Assembly (NCBI GenBank): GCA_965214915.1
Contig: CBDCCP010000002.1
Span: 682,001-746,000 of the forward strand
Source: CATQHP01 sp965214915
GTDB taxonomy: Bacteria; Acidobacteriota; Terriglobia; Bryobacterales; UBA6623
Direction of reading: 5' to 3'
Length of the DNA stretch: 64,000 nucleotides
Shown: positions 35,981-43,994 of the stretch, piece by piece
Layout of the letters: the number at the start of each line of letters is the position of its first letter
Numbering within the stretch: the first letter of the stretch is position 1
Position numbers and translations under genes: made by a program
The notes under the pieces: model-generated
What the model saw: the letters and a program-made list of their open reading frames with translations, nothing else
What the model was told of the DNA's origin: nothing
The model's database searches: none

Positions 35981-36883
35981 TTAGCGCTTGACCTGCGCGC
36001 CCAGCCAGCGGACGGCGTTCTCGACGATCTTCATCACGTTTTCGTCTTTGAACACGGGGAATTGCTCGTGGCCCGGGCGGAAGTAAAAGACCCTGCCCCT
36101 GCCCATGTTCCAGAGCATGCCGCCGCGGAACCGGCCGCCGTGCCGCCAGTCCTCGCGGAAGAGCACCGCGTCGGGCTCGGGCACGTGGAAAGGCTCGTCG
36201 TACATCTCGGTTTGCGGGATTTCGAACCGGCGCGGCAGCCCTTTCACGATCGGGTGGGCGGGCCGCAGGACGGTGACCGTGCTGGGGGCGCCGTCCGGCC
36301 GGAATCCGGGGAAAACGCAATTCGGCAGATCGACGCGCACGCGGGCGACGCGGCCGCCCTTCTTGTAGGCGTAGTAGGCGGGCGTGACGATCGACTCGTA
36401 AGTGGGCGGATACCTCCCGGGCGGCTCGATGAACTCGATTTCGGTTTGGGGGTCCGGGTAGCGCGCGCGGGCTTCCCTGCGGGTGCGGTCGAACATCGCT
36501 TCCATGAAAGGAGTCGACCAGTGCGCCGAATGCAGCGGCATCAGGGCAAGCTTGCCGGCTCTGACCCGCGCCAGAATCTTGCGGCCCGTCGCGGCGGGAA
36601 CCTCGTCCTGACGCACATGCCCCCACCAGACGAGCACATCGTAGTCGTCGAGGTTCGCAAGTCCTTGGCCGGGGTCGTCGAGACCGACGGAATCGACTGC
36701 GAGGCCGGCCTTCGCGCGCAACCTTTCGGCGATCTCGTTGCCCAGAAAGTTGTCGTAGGCTTCGGCTTGCCGCGGCTGGCGCTCGTCCCATACTAGAACC
36801 TTGACGTCGGCCGCGGCAAGAGACAGGGAGGCGCCTAGGAGCGGAACGAGAACCCGCATGGATTTCCCGGATAGCATGCTCAT
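35981..36883 (-). CDS. ThuA-domain secreted protein
   Basis: 300 aa from ATG 36883; ATG 36859 begins a cleaner signal peptide (RVLVPLLGASLSLAAAD) and has GGGA upstream, so it may be the true start. The ThuA fold (trehalose-utilisation, glutamine-amidotransferase-like) is seen in VKVLVWDERQPRQAEAY, YDVLVWWGHVRQDEV, KLALMPLHSAHWSTPF, HPIVKGLPRRFEI, ETEMYDEPFHVPEP-like and GRGRVFYFRPGHEQFPVF. Its biochemical role is unsettled; it is commonly found with sugar catabolism genes, as here with a sulfatase. Confidence 0.88.
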   Translation of the reverse strand: MSMLSGKSMRVLVPLLGASLSLAAADVKVLVWDERQPRQAEAYDNFLGNEIAERLRAKAGLAVDSVGLDDPGQGLANLDDYDVLVWWGHVRQDEVPAATGRKILARVRAGKLALMPLHSAHWSTPFMEAMFDRTRREARARYPDPQTEIEFIEPPGRYPPTYESIVTPAYYAYKKGGRVARVRVDLPNCVFPGFRPDGAPSTVTVLRPAHPIVKGLPRRFEIPQTEMYDEPFHVPEPDAVLFREDWRHGGRFRGGMLWNMGRGRVFYFRPGHEQFPVFKDENVMKIVENAVRWLGAQVKR

Positions 36884-36933
36884 AATTTACACCCAAAAGC
36901 CGGCGCCGCGGGCCGACCGAGCAAAACGGGCCG

Positions 36934-38097
36934 CTATGCCCTGGATTCGCGCCCGCGCTCGCCGTCCGGGAGCGCATTGAGATGTTCGGCAAGCTTGCGC
37001 AGACTCGTCAAGTTATGAACCGGCATGAAATCGTGAACGTAGGGCAGCGCCGCTTGCATGCCGCGGGTCAGCGGTTCGTAAACAGGCGACCCCAATAGCG
37101 GATTCAGCCAGATGAGCCGCCGGCAGGAGCGCCGCAGCCGGGCAACCTCGCGGCGCAGCAACTGCGGATCGCCGCGGTCCCAGCCGTCGGAGACGAGCAG
37201 CACGACCGGGCCGCGGTTAAGCACACGGCGCGACCAATGGACATTCAAGTTGCGCAGAGACTCGCCGATGCGCGTCCCGCCCGACCAGTCGGGCACGTGG
37301 GAAGAAAGCTGCGCAAGCACGGAGTCCAACCGCCGGCGCCGCAGCCGGTGAGAAATGCGAGTCAGGCGCGTGGCGAACAGGAACGTCTCGACCTGCTCCA
37401 GTCCGCTCGAAACGACGTAGGCAAAACGGACCAGCATCGAGCTGTACCGCTCCATCGACCCGCTGACGTCGCACAGCAGCACGAGAGGCCGCCGGCGCAG
37501 CCTGCGCCCGCGTTGCGGGATGCGCAAAGCCTCCGCGCCGCCGCGGGCGCTCTTGCGCAACAGGCGCCGCAAGTCAACCTCGCCGCCGCCGCTCCGCCAA
37601 CGCCGCGACCGCCGCAGGCCGGGCTGCCAACGGAGCTCCGCCATCAGGCGCTCCGCCTCCTCCAACTCTTCGCCGGTCATGTCCTTGAAGTCTTTTTCTT
37701 GCAGCGCCTCCCTGTCGCTGAAGGTCCCCAGAGCGACAGACGCCGTCGGCTGTTGCGCAGAGCCGCCGCCCGAAGAACCGTCGTCGCCGCGCAGCGAGGG
37801 CGTCTCGACCCGAGGCTTGCCGAAGCGGCGTTCCTTGCCCAGCGGCCGGACATCGTGCGTCGTCCGCTCGCCCGGCGGTTTGCGCCAGAAAATGCGGAAC
37901 GCCTCGTCGAAAACGGGCAAGTCCTCGGCGCGGCGGACGAGCAGCGCCCGCAACGCATGGTAAAACTCCCCGCGCCGCCCGATGCCGACATGCTCCAGCG
38001 CTTGGGCAACATCGAGCATCCCGCCGGCTTGGACATCGAGTCCGAGCGCCCGCAGCAAGCGGCCGAACTGCAGGAGATTTTCGAGCAGGAAGGCCAT
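36934..38097 (-). CDS. coxE: CoxE-like von Willebrand factor A protein
   Basis: 387 aa from ATG 38097, which shares a base with the MoxR stop (TGATG). The N-terminal half is the CoxE helical region (FLLENLLQFGRLLRALGLDV). The VWA domain has a perfect MIDAS motif D-x-S-x-S (LLCDVSGSMERYS) and LLVSDGWDRGD. With the MoxR ATPase it forms the chaperone pair thought to mature or insert the Mo/Cu-type active site of carbon-monoxide-dehydrogenase-like enzymes. It is the last gene of the five-gene operon. Confidence 0.9.
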   Translation of the reverse strand: MAFLLENLLQFGRLLRALGLDVQAGGMLDVAQALEHVGIGRRGEFYHALRALLVRRAEDLPVFDEAFRIFWRKPPGERTTHDVRPLGKERRFGKPRVETPSLRGDDGSSGGGSAQQPTASVALGTFSDREALQEKDFKDMTGEELEEAERLMAELRWQPGLRRSRRWRSGGGEVDLRRLLRKSARGGAEALRIPQRGRRLRRRPLVLLCDVSGSMERYSSMLVRFAYVVSSGLEQVETFLFATRLTRISHRLRRRRLDSVLAQLSSHVPDWSGGTRIGESLRNLNVHWSRRVLNRGPVVLLVSDGWDRGDPQLLRREVARLRRSCRRLIWLNPLLGSPVYEPLTRGMQAALPYVHDFMPVHNLTSLRKLAEHLNALPDGERGRESRA

Positions 38098-39071
38098 CAG
38101 CGGGGCGTGGCGCGGTCGGCGTCTGCGGTCGAGCGCGCGCCGCGGTTCAGCGCCCGCGCCAACATGCCGCGGGCGGGCTCCCCGCGGACCGCTCGGATGT
38201 CCTCCTGGTTCTTGAGCAGCAGACCGAGCGTTTCGTCGATCGTTTCGGCGCTCAGCCTTTCTTTGTCGAGAGCAACGAGAGCGGCGATCCAATCCAGAGT
38301 TTCCGAAACGCCCGTCGTTTTGTACAGTTCCGCCCGGCGCAGTTCCTGGACAAAGGCGGCGACCTGCTCGCTGAGGCGCCGCGAGGCGCCGGGGGCTTTG
38401 GCCTCGACGATGCGCAACTCCTTGTCGAAATCGGGATAGTCGATCCAGCAGTAAAGGCAGCGCCGCTTCAAGGCGTCGTGCAATTCGCGGGTGCGGTTCG
38501 AAGTAATCATGACGATCGGCGGACGCGCCGCCCGGATCGTTCCCATTTCGGGAATCGTCACCTGAAAATCCGAGAGCATCTCCAAGAGATAGCCCTCGAA
38601 TTCCTCGTCCGCTCGGTCGAGCTCGTCGATCAACAGCACCGGGGCGCGGCCGCCGTGATCGACGGCGCGCAGCAGAGGTCTCTCAATCAGGAAATCGCGG
38701 CTGAAAAGCTCGCGGCGCGCGGACTCGCGGTCCACTGCGCCGGCGGATTCCATCAGTCTGATCTCGAGAAGCTGCCGCGCGTAGTCCCACTCGTAAACCG
38801 CGTGGTTGACATCGAGACCCTCGTAGCACTGCAAGCGGATCAACTCCGTATCGAGCGCGGCGGCCAAGACTTTGACGACCTCGGTCTTGCCGACGCCGGC
38901 CTCGCCTTCGAGAAGCAGCGGCCGGCCGAGCTTCAGCGCAAGGTAGATCGACGCGGCAAGACCGCGGTCCGCGATATAGTCCCGGCCGGCCAGGATCGAC
39001 TGCACCTCGTCGATCGAGGCGGGCAAGAAACCGTCCGCTGCCGGCTTGCCAGGCAAGGTCAGCCGGCGCAC
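38097..39071 (-). CDS. coxD: MoxR-type AAA+ ATPase (CoxD-like)
   Basis: 324 aa from GTG 39071, chosen because GGAG lies just upstream and it overlaps the end of coxM by 13 bp; TTG 39056 is the alternative. AAA+ motifs: Walker A LLEGEAGVGKTEV, Walker B PVLLIDELDRAD, sensor 1 IVMITSNRTREL, and arginine finger region KRRCLYCWIDYPD. CoxD-type ATPases act after translation to assemble the [CuSMoO2]-type cluster in form-I CO dehydrogenase; for form-II relatives the role is inferred. Confidence 0.9.
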   Translation of the reverse strand: MRRLTLPGKPAADGFLPASIDEVQSILAGRDYIADRGLAASIYLALKLGRPLLLEGEAGVGKTEVVKVLAAALDTELIRLQCYEGLDVNHAVYEWDYARQLLEIRLMESAGAVDRESARRELFSRDFLIERPLLRAVDHGGRAPVLLIDELDRADEEFEGYLLEMLSDFQVTIPEMGTIRAARPPIVMITSNRTRELHDALKRRCLYCWIDYPDFDKELRIVEAKAPGASRRLSEQVAAFVQELRRAELYKTTGVSETLDWIAALVALDKERLSAETIDETLGLLLKNQEDIRAVRGEPARGMLARALNRGARSTADADRATPR

Positions 39072-39928
39072 CGCTCCGCCGCGGCCGTAAGCGCCCGCCG
39101 CACCCAGACGTGAGCGACGGCCCGGCGGTATTCTTCCGAAGCGTAAATGTCGCCGATGAGGCCGCCGTCGAGATCGGCTGCGGCATTTTTCGAAGCGGCG
39201 GCGATAACGTCCGCCGACGGAGCTTGCCCCACAAGGCCCGCCTCGACGCTTGCAGCCCGTGTCGGCTTGTCCGTGAGGCCGCCGAGCACGACGCTTGCCG
39301 CCGTACACTTGCCGGCGGAAAGCGTAACGCTTGCAGCGGCGCCGATCACCGCATACCGCGACGCCGGATGAGCGAGCTTGGCGTAGGCGGAACCCTGACC
39401 GGGCCCTGCCGCGGGCAACTCGATGGAGGCGAGCAACTCGTCTTCGCGCAGGGATGTCGTCATCAAGCCTTCGAAGAAGTCCTCCGCCGCGACCGACCGC
39501 GAGCCTCCGGGCGAGGTCAAATGGAAGGTTGCGCCAAGAGCGACGAGCGCCTGCGGCAGGTCGGATGCGGGATCGGCGTGCGCAACGTTTCCGCCGATGG
39601 TGCCCCGGTTGCGCACGGCCGGGTCGCCGATCTGCGCGGCTGCCTCGGCAAGCGCCCGCGCGCGCTGCCGCAAGACCTCCGACGAGGCGAGTTCGGCATG
39701 CGTCGTTAACGCCCCGATCGTCACGGCGCCGTTGCTTGCCGCAATTCCCTTCATCTCGGGAATCCGGCCGATGTCGATCACAACCGAAGGAGCGGCGAGC
39801 CGCAGCTTCAGGATGGGGATCAGGCTGTGGCCGCCGGCCAGAACCTTCGCTCCGGGATGTTCCGCGAGCAGCCGGCCCGCCTCGGCTATCGAACTTGCCC
39901 GGTGGTAACTAAACTCGGGTGCAAACAT
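39059..39928 (-). CDS. coxM: FAD-binding medium subunit of a xanthine-oxidase-family dehydrogenase
   Basis: 289 aa. FAD_binding_5 motifs are AGGHSLIPILKLRL and GTIGGNVAHADPASDLP, which contact the flavin pyrophosphate, followed by the CO_deh_flav_C domain (FFEGLMTTSLREDELL, YAKLAHPASRYAVIGAAASV). It carries electrons from the iron-sulfur subunit to the quinone or other acceptor. It starts 3 bp after the large-subunit stop. Confidence 0.93.
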   Translation of the reverse strand: MFAPEFSYHRASSIAEAGRLLAEHPGAKVLAGGHSLIPILKLRLAAPSVVIDIGRIPEMKGIAASNGAVTIGALTTHAELASSEVLRQRARALAEAAAQIGDPAVRNRGTIGGNVAHADPASDLPQALVALGATFHLTSPGGSRSVAAEDFFEGLMTTSLREDELLASIELPAAGPGQGSAYAKLAHPASRYAVIGAAASVTLSAGKCTAASVVLGGLTDKPTRAASVEAGLVGQAPSADVIAAASKNAAADLDGGLIGDIYASEEYRRAVAHVWVRRALTAAAERCAG

Positions 39929-39931
39929 CGC

Positions 39932-42283
39932 TCAGTTTCCTTTCCCTTCTTGAATCGCCCGCCAGACACGCTCGGGGGTGAACGGCATGTTCACCGCGGC
40001 TGCGTTGAACGGCTTCAGCGCGTCCATCACCGCGTTGTAAACGGCGGCGGTGGAGGCGATCGTACCCGCTTCGCCGATGCCCTTGACGCCCAGCGGGTGG
40101 TGGGGCGACGGGGTGACCGTCGAGAGCACTTCGATCTCGGGCAGCTTGTCGGCCCGCGGTAGCGCGTAATCGAGCATCGTCCCCGAGAGCAACTGGCCGT
40201 CTTCGTCGTAAACCGCTTCTTCCCACAGCGCCTGACCGATGCCTTGCACGACGCCGCCGTGGACTTGCCCGGCGACGATCGTCGGGTTGATCTGCGGGCC
40301 GCAATCGTCGAGCGCGATGTAGCGTTTGAGCTCGACCTGCCCGGTTTCGGCATCGACTTCGACGAGCGCCAAGTGGGCGCCGTAGGGAAAGACGAAATTC
40401 GGCGGATCGTAGAACGTGGACGCCTCCAAGCCGGATTCGACGCCTTCGGGCATATTCCACGAGACATTGGCCATCAGCGCGATGTCCTGAATCGTCTTGC
40501 CGTTGTCGGGCGATCCCTTGACGAAGAAGTTGCCGTCTTCGTATTCCATGTCTTCGACGGCCGCTTCGAGCAGGTGCGCGGCGATCACCTTGCACTTTTC
40601 CCGAATCTTGCGCGCCGTCAGCGCCAGCGCCGCGCCGCCGACCGCCGTCGTACGGCTGCCGTAGGTGCCCCAGCCCATGGGCGTGTTGTCGGTGTCGCCG
40701 TGGAAGACCTTGACGTCGTCGGGCGAGACCCCGAGCTCGGCGGCGACAATCTGGGCGAAGGTCGTTTCCTCCCCCTGGCCGTGGGGCGAAGAGCCGATGA
40801 AGACGTGGACCTTGCCGCTCGGATGGAAACGGACGATGGCGCTTTCCCACAGTCCGCCCTGGAAGCCGATCGCGCCGGCCACCTGCGACGGTCCGAGACC
40901 GCAAATCTCCACGTAGGTGGAAAGACCGATGCCCAGATAGCGCCCCTGCCGCCGGGCTTCTTCCTGCTCGGCGCGCAAGCCGGCATAGTCGGCATGGCCC
41001 AACAGCTTGTCGAGCGCCTGCTCGTAGTTTCCGCTGTCGTAGGTCAGGCCGGTAACCACGTCGTGGCCGTCGTCGAATTCAGGGATGAAGTTCTTCCGGC
41101 GAACTTCGGCCGGGTCCATGCCGAGCTTGTCCGCCAGCACGTCCACGAGGCGCTCCAGCATGAACGTCGCCTCGGGCCGGCCGGCGCCGCGGTAGGCTTC
41201 GACGGGCGTTTCGTTGGTGTAAAGCCCGTAAACTTCCTCGTGGATCGCCGGGATGTCATAGACCCCGGAGAGCATCAGGCCGTGGAGAATGGTGGGAATG
41301 CCCGGCGCGGCGGTCGAAAGATAGGCGCCCATTCCCGCGCGGACCGTCGCCCGGATGCCGGTGATCCTGCCGTCGTTCGACGCGGCCAGCTCGACATCCT
41401 GGACGTGATTCCTGCCGTGCGTCGTGGCCTGGTAGTTTTCGCTGCGCGTCTCGGTCCACTTGACCGGCGCGCCGAGCTTCATCGCGCAGAATACCGTCAC
41501 GAAATCGGCCGGATAAACGGCGATCTTACTGCCGAAGCCGCCGCCGACCTCGGGCGCGATCACGCGCAGCCGGTCTTCGGGAACGCCGGTAACGAGCGAG
41601 CAAAGGAAGCGTACGATGTGCGGGTTCTGGGTAGTGTTCCAGAGCGTCAACTCGCCCGAAGCTCTGGTGTAGCTCGCCACCGCCGAGCGGGTTTCCATCG
41701 CCGTGGGGATCAGGCGCTGCTGCAGGATGCGTTCCTTCACGATCACGTCGGCGTTGGCAAAGGCCGTGTCGATGTCTCCCCCGGTTACGGTCCAATGAAA
41801 AGCCTGGTTGCCCTCGATCTCGGCGTGAAGCCGCGGAGCGTCGGGGCCGCCGGCATGTTCGAGGTCGATCACGACGGGCAACGGGTCGTAGTCCACGTCG
41901 ATGAGATCCAGCGCGTCGTATGCCTGGTAACGGCTTTCGGCAACGACGACCGCGACGATCTCGCCGACATAGCGCACCGTGTCCTTGGCCAGACAGGGGT
42001 ATTCGGCGATCTTCAGGTCGGAGTCGGGCAGCAACCAGGCGCACGGCGACGGTTGCAGCGCGCCTGCGGTATCGGCGTTGGTATAGACGGCGACGACGCC
42101 GCGCGCGCTTTTCGCTTGCGAGGCGTCAATTGCCTTGATGCGGGCGTGGGCGTGCGGACTGCGCAGCATCGCCGCGTGGAGCATGCCCGGCAGAGTCAGA
42201 TCGTCAGTGTACGACGCCGCGCCGGTAATCAGGCGCGGGTCCTCGCGGCGGCGAATTCCGGAACCGAACATTGCCGTGCTCAT
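39932..42283 (-). CDS. coxL: molybdopterin large subunit, form-II CoxL-like dehydrogenase
   Basis: 783 aa. Landmarks: GSGIRRREDPRLITGAASYT, HAHARI, IAPEVGGGFGSK, the active-site loop AYRGAGRPEA and the catalytic Glu in GVKGIGEAGTIAST. AYRGAGR marks form II; genuine aerobic CO dehydrogenases (form I) have AYxCSFR with the copper-binding Cys. Form-II enzymes are molybdenum hydroxylases whose in vivo substrate is uncertain; CO oxidation has been claimed but is disputed. The start overlaps the coxS stop by 4 bp (ATGA). Confidence 0.93.
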   Translation of the reverse strand: MSTAMFGSGIRRREDPRLITGAASYTDDLTLPGMLHAAMLRSPHAHARIKAIDASQAKSARGVVAVYTNADTAGALQPSPCAWLLPDSDLKIAEYPCLAKDTVRYVGEIVAVVVAESRYQAYDALDLIDVDYDPLPVVIDLEHAGGPDAPRLHAEIEGNQAFHWTVTGGDIDTAFANADVIVKERILQQRLIPTAMETRSAVASYTRASGELTLWNTTQNPHIVRFLCSLVTGVPEDRLRVIAPEVGGGFGSKIAVYPADFVTVFCAMKLGAPVKWTETRSENYQATTHGRNHVQDVELAASNDGRITGIRATVRAGMGAYLSTAAPGIPTILHGLMLSGVYDIPAIHEEVYGLYTNETPVEAYRGAGRPEATFMLERLVDVLADKLGMDPAEVRRKNFIPEFDDGHDVVTGLTYDSGNYEQALDKLLGHADYAGLRAEQEEARRQGRYLGIGLSTYVEICGLGPSQVAGAIGFQGGLWESAIVRFHPSGKVHVFIGSSPHGQGEETTFAQIVAAELGVSPDDVKVFHGDTDNTPMGWGTYGSRTTAVGGAALALTARKIREKCKVIAAHLLEAAVEDMEYEDGNFFVKGSPDNGKTIQDIALMANVSWNMPEGVESGLEASTFYDPPNFVFPYGAHLALVEVDAETGQVELKRYIALDDCGPQINPTIVAGQVHGGVVQGIGQALWEEAVYDEDGQLLSGTMLDYALPRADKLPEIEVLSTVTPSPHHPLGVKGIGEAGTIASTAAVYNAVMDALKPFNAAAVNMPFTPERVWRAIQEGKGN

Positions 42284-42750
42284 GACGCCTCCTCCTGAAC
42301 CGCGTCGCGCACCGCCCGGACAATGTTCTGGTATCCGGTGCAGCGGCAGAAGTTGCCCTCGAGTCCGTGCCGGATTTCCTCGTCGCTCGGGTCGGGGTTC
42401 GTGCGCAGAATCTCATGCGCCGCGAGAATCATGCCCGGCGTGCAAAAGCCGCATTGCAGCCCGTGCTTGTTCCAGAACGATTCTTGCAACGGATGGAGTC
42501 CGCCGTCGCCGGCGAGGCCCTCGATCGTCGTGATCTCCGCGCCGTCGGCCTGCACGGCGAGGCAGGTGCATGACTTGGCCGCCGCTCCGTCGAGCAGCAC
42601 CGTGCAAGAGCCGCACTGGCTGGTGTCGCAGCCGACCTTCGTGCCGGTCAGGCAGAGCGCGTCTCGAATGAAATGAACCAGCAACAGCCGGGGTTCGACC
42701 TCGCGTTCATAGCGGCGGCCGTTGATGGCGATGCTTACGGGAACCGTCAC
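42280..42750 (-). CDS. coxS: [2Fe-2S] small subunit of the CoxL-like dehydrogenase
   Basis: 156 aa from GTG 42750, which has AGGGAGG 8 bases upstream; the longer frame to 42783 would start inside a terminator hairpin. The plant-type cluster is C-x4-C-x2-C-x11-C (GCDTSQCGSCTVLLDG, then SCTC) and the second is C-x2-C-x31-C-x-C (QCGFCTPGM, NFCRCTGYQN). It relays electrons from Mo to FAD. It is the first gene of the operon S-L-M-D-E. Confidence 0.94.
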   Translation of the reverse strand: MTVPVSIAINGRRYEREVEPRLLLVHFIRDALCLTGTKVGCDTSQCGSCTVLLDGAAAKSCTCLAVQADGAEITTIEGLAGDGGLHPLQESFWNKHGLQCGFCTPGMILAAHEILRTNPDPSDEEIRHGLEGNFCRCTGYQNIVRAVRDAVQEEAS

Positions 42751-42769
42751 CCCAGTAACCTCCCTACTG

Positions 42770-42789
42770 AAAAAGGGCCGCAACGGCCC
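42770..42789 (-). terminator. intrinsic terminator or attenuator just upstream of coxS
   Basis: Read on the minus strand: GGGCC-GTTGC-GGCCC followed by TTTTT. The stem is perfect and the U-tract immediate. It lies 118 bp after the alpha/beta hydrolase stop but only 3 bases before the coxS Shine-Dalgarno. No promoter can fit between it and coxS, so cox transcription must start upstream and pass through it. Confidence 0.65.
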
Positions 42790-42810
42790 GGATTGTCAAC
42801 GCAGCATGAT

Positions 42811-42816
42811 TGTATA
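42811..42816 (-). promoter_or_regulatory. candidate -10 box TATACA for the cox operon
   Basis: TATACA, overlapping TACAAT, in a short AT-rich patch on the minus strand. It is the only -10-like sequence between the hydrolase and coxS. No good -35 is seen. The transcript would carry the terminator hairpin (42770-42789) in its leader. Confidence 0.35.
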
Positions 42817-42906
42817 TCAATCGGGCCGACGAATGCCGCGCGAAAATTTCGATATTTCGAGACGGACCGAGGGTCGCGCCGGAAGCGGCGGGCAACGGAC
42901 GGCGTC

Positions 42907-43752
42907 TCAGCGCTCCGAGTACTGCGTTACGTGTTTGACGAGCAGCGACGACATCGCCTCGGGCGCCAAGTCGGGAATCCAGTGGCTGACGCCCTGCAGA
43001 ATCTCGAAGCGGTAGGGACCCTCGACGTACTGCTCGGTGAGCGCCGCGCCGTCGATGCAGAGCGCGGTATCGCCGTCGCTCCAAACGAACATCGTCGGCG
43101 TCTCGACGGCGCCGACCGCCGGCCCCCGCGGCTTGCGGTTGGCGATGTTCGCGCGATACCAGTTCAGGGCGGCGCCGAGCGCCGCCTTCGACCCGAGGAC
43201 GCGCACGTACTCGGCGACCGCAGCGCCGTCGATGCCGGCGAAGATGCCGCGCAATGCCGCGCGGTCGTTGGCGAGGAAGGCGTCTTCCGAATCCGGCCGG
43301 ACGAACCGATCGAAATAGGATGACGCTTCGACCTGGCACGACGTCGGGTCGTTCAGCACCGCGGCGAACGCGTCCGGATGCGGGACCGACACCGGGTTCG
43401 CCGTGATGACGCGATCCCGAGCGGCGACTGCGACGACCCAGGCGACGACCGCGCCCCAGTCGTGACCGGCAATGTGGAACCGCTCGGCGCCGATGGCGTC
43501 GGCCAGGCCGAGGACATCCTCGACGAGCAGCGGCAGCGCATAGTCCTCGACGGCGGGCGGGCGAGCTCCCGGCGAGTAGCCGCGCTGATCGGGCGCTACG
43601 GCGCGGAACCCGGCCTCGGCGAGCGCCCGGATCTGATGGCGCCACTCATAGGAGGTCTGCGGAAACCCATGCAGCAGGATGACAACCTCTCCGTCCTCCG
43701 GGCCGGCCATGCGCACGTCGAACGTGAAGTCGCCCACGTCAACCTGCGTCAT
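42907..43752 (-). CDS. alpha/beta hydrolase, epoxide hydrolase/dehalogenase type
   Basis: 281 aa from ATG 43752 with GGCGAG upstream; the frame is open to ATG 43863, which has a -10-like TATGCT 6 bases before it and could be a leaderless start. Features: oxyanion HGFPQTSYEW, nucleophile elbow AGHDWGAVVAW with Asp, cap Tyr in LNWYRAN, acid in FVWSDGDTALC and His in GVSHWIPD. An Asp nucleophile and cap Tyr point to epoxide hydrolases rather than esterases. It is divergent from the GntP permease. Confidence 0.87.
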   Translation of the reverse strand: MTQVDVGDFTFDVRMAGPEDGEVVILLHGFPQTSYEWRHQIRALAEAGFRAVAPDQRGYSPGARPPAVEDYALPLLVEDVLGLADAIGAERFHIAGHDWGAVVAWVVAVAARDRVITANPVSVPHPDAFAAVLNDPTSCQVEASSYFDRFVRPDSEDAFLANDRAALRGIFAGIDGAAVAEYVRVLGSKAALGAALNWYRANIANRKPRGPAVGAVETPTMFVWSDGDTALCIDGAALTEQYVEGPYRFEILQGVSHWIPDLAPEAMSSLLVKHVTQYSER

Positions 43753-43869
43753 CGCGATCTCGCCGCCGGACTCGCCCGCAACGGCCGGCGATCCGCTCGA
43801 CGCGAGGAACGCCCGCCCGCAACATACCGCCGCCGGCAACCGTTTGATCGCGGGAATATCCATCGGTTC

Positions 43870-43875
43870 AGCATA
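43870..43875 (-). promoter_or_regulatory. -10-like box TATGCT upstream of the hydrolase
   Basis: On the minus strand TATGCT ends 6 bases before ATG 43863 within GGTATGCTGAACCG, closely like the TACGCTGACCGC before the Gfo/Idh/MocA start. It supports either a leaderless 318-aa form or a 110-base leader to ATG 43752. Confidence 0.35.
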
Positions 43876-43994
43876 CCGCGGCAAGGCTGCGGAGCGGCTC
43901 GATCGGCGGCGGCGGTTCTCGGAACGTGTACAATCGGCCAATCCCCGGCGCGAGGCCGCGATGACGGCGAACCGCGCGCCGGATCGAAAATCCC

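Noticed and set aside
39932..42283. Form-I aerobic carbon monoxide dehydrogenase.
   Set aside because: The active-site loop is AYRGAGR; the copper-ligand Cys of AYxCSFR is absent.
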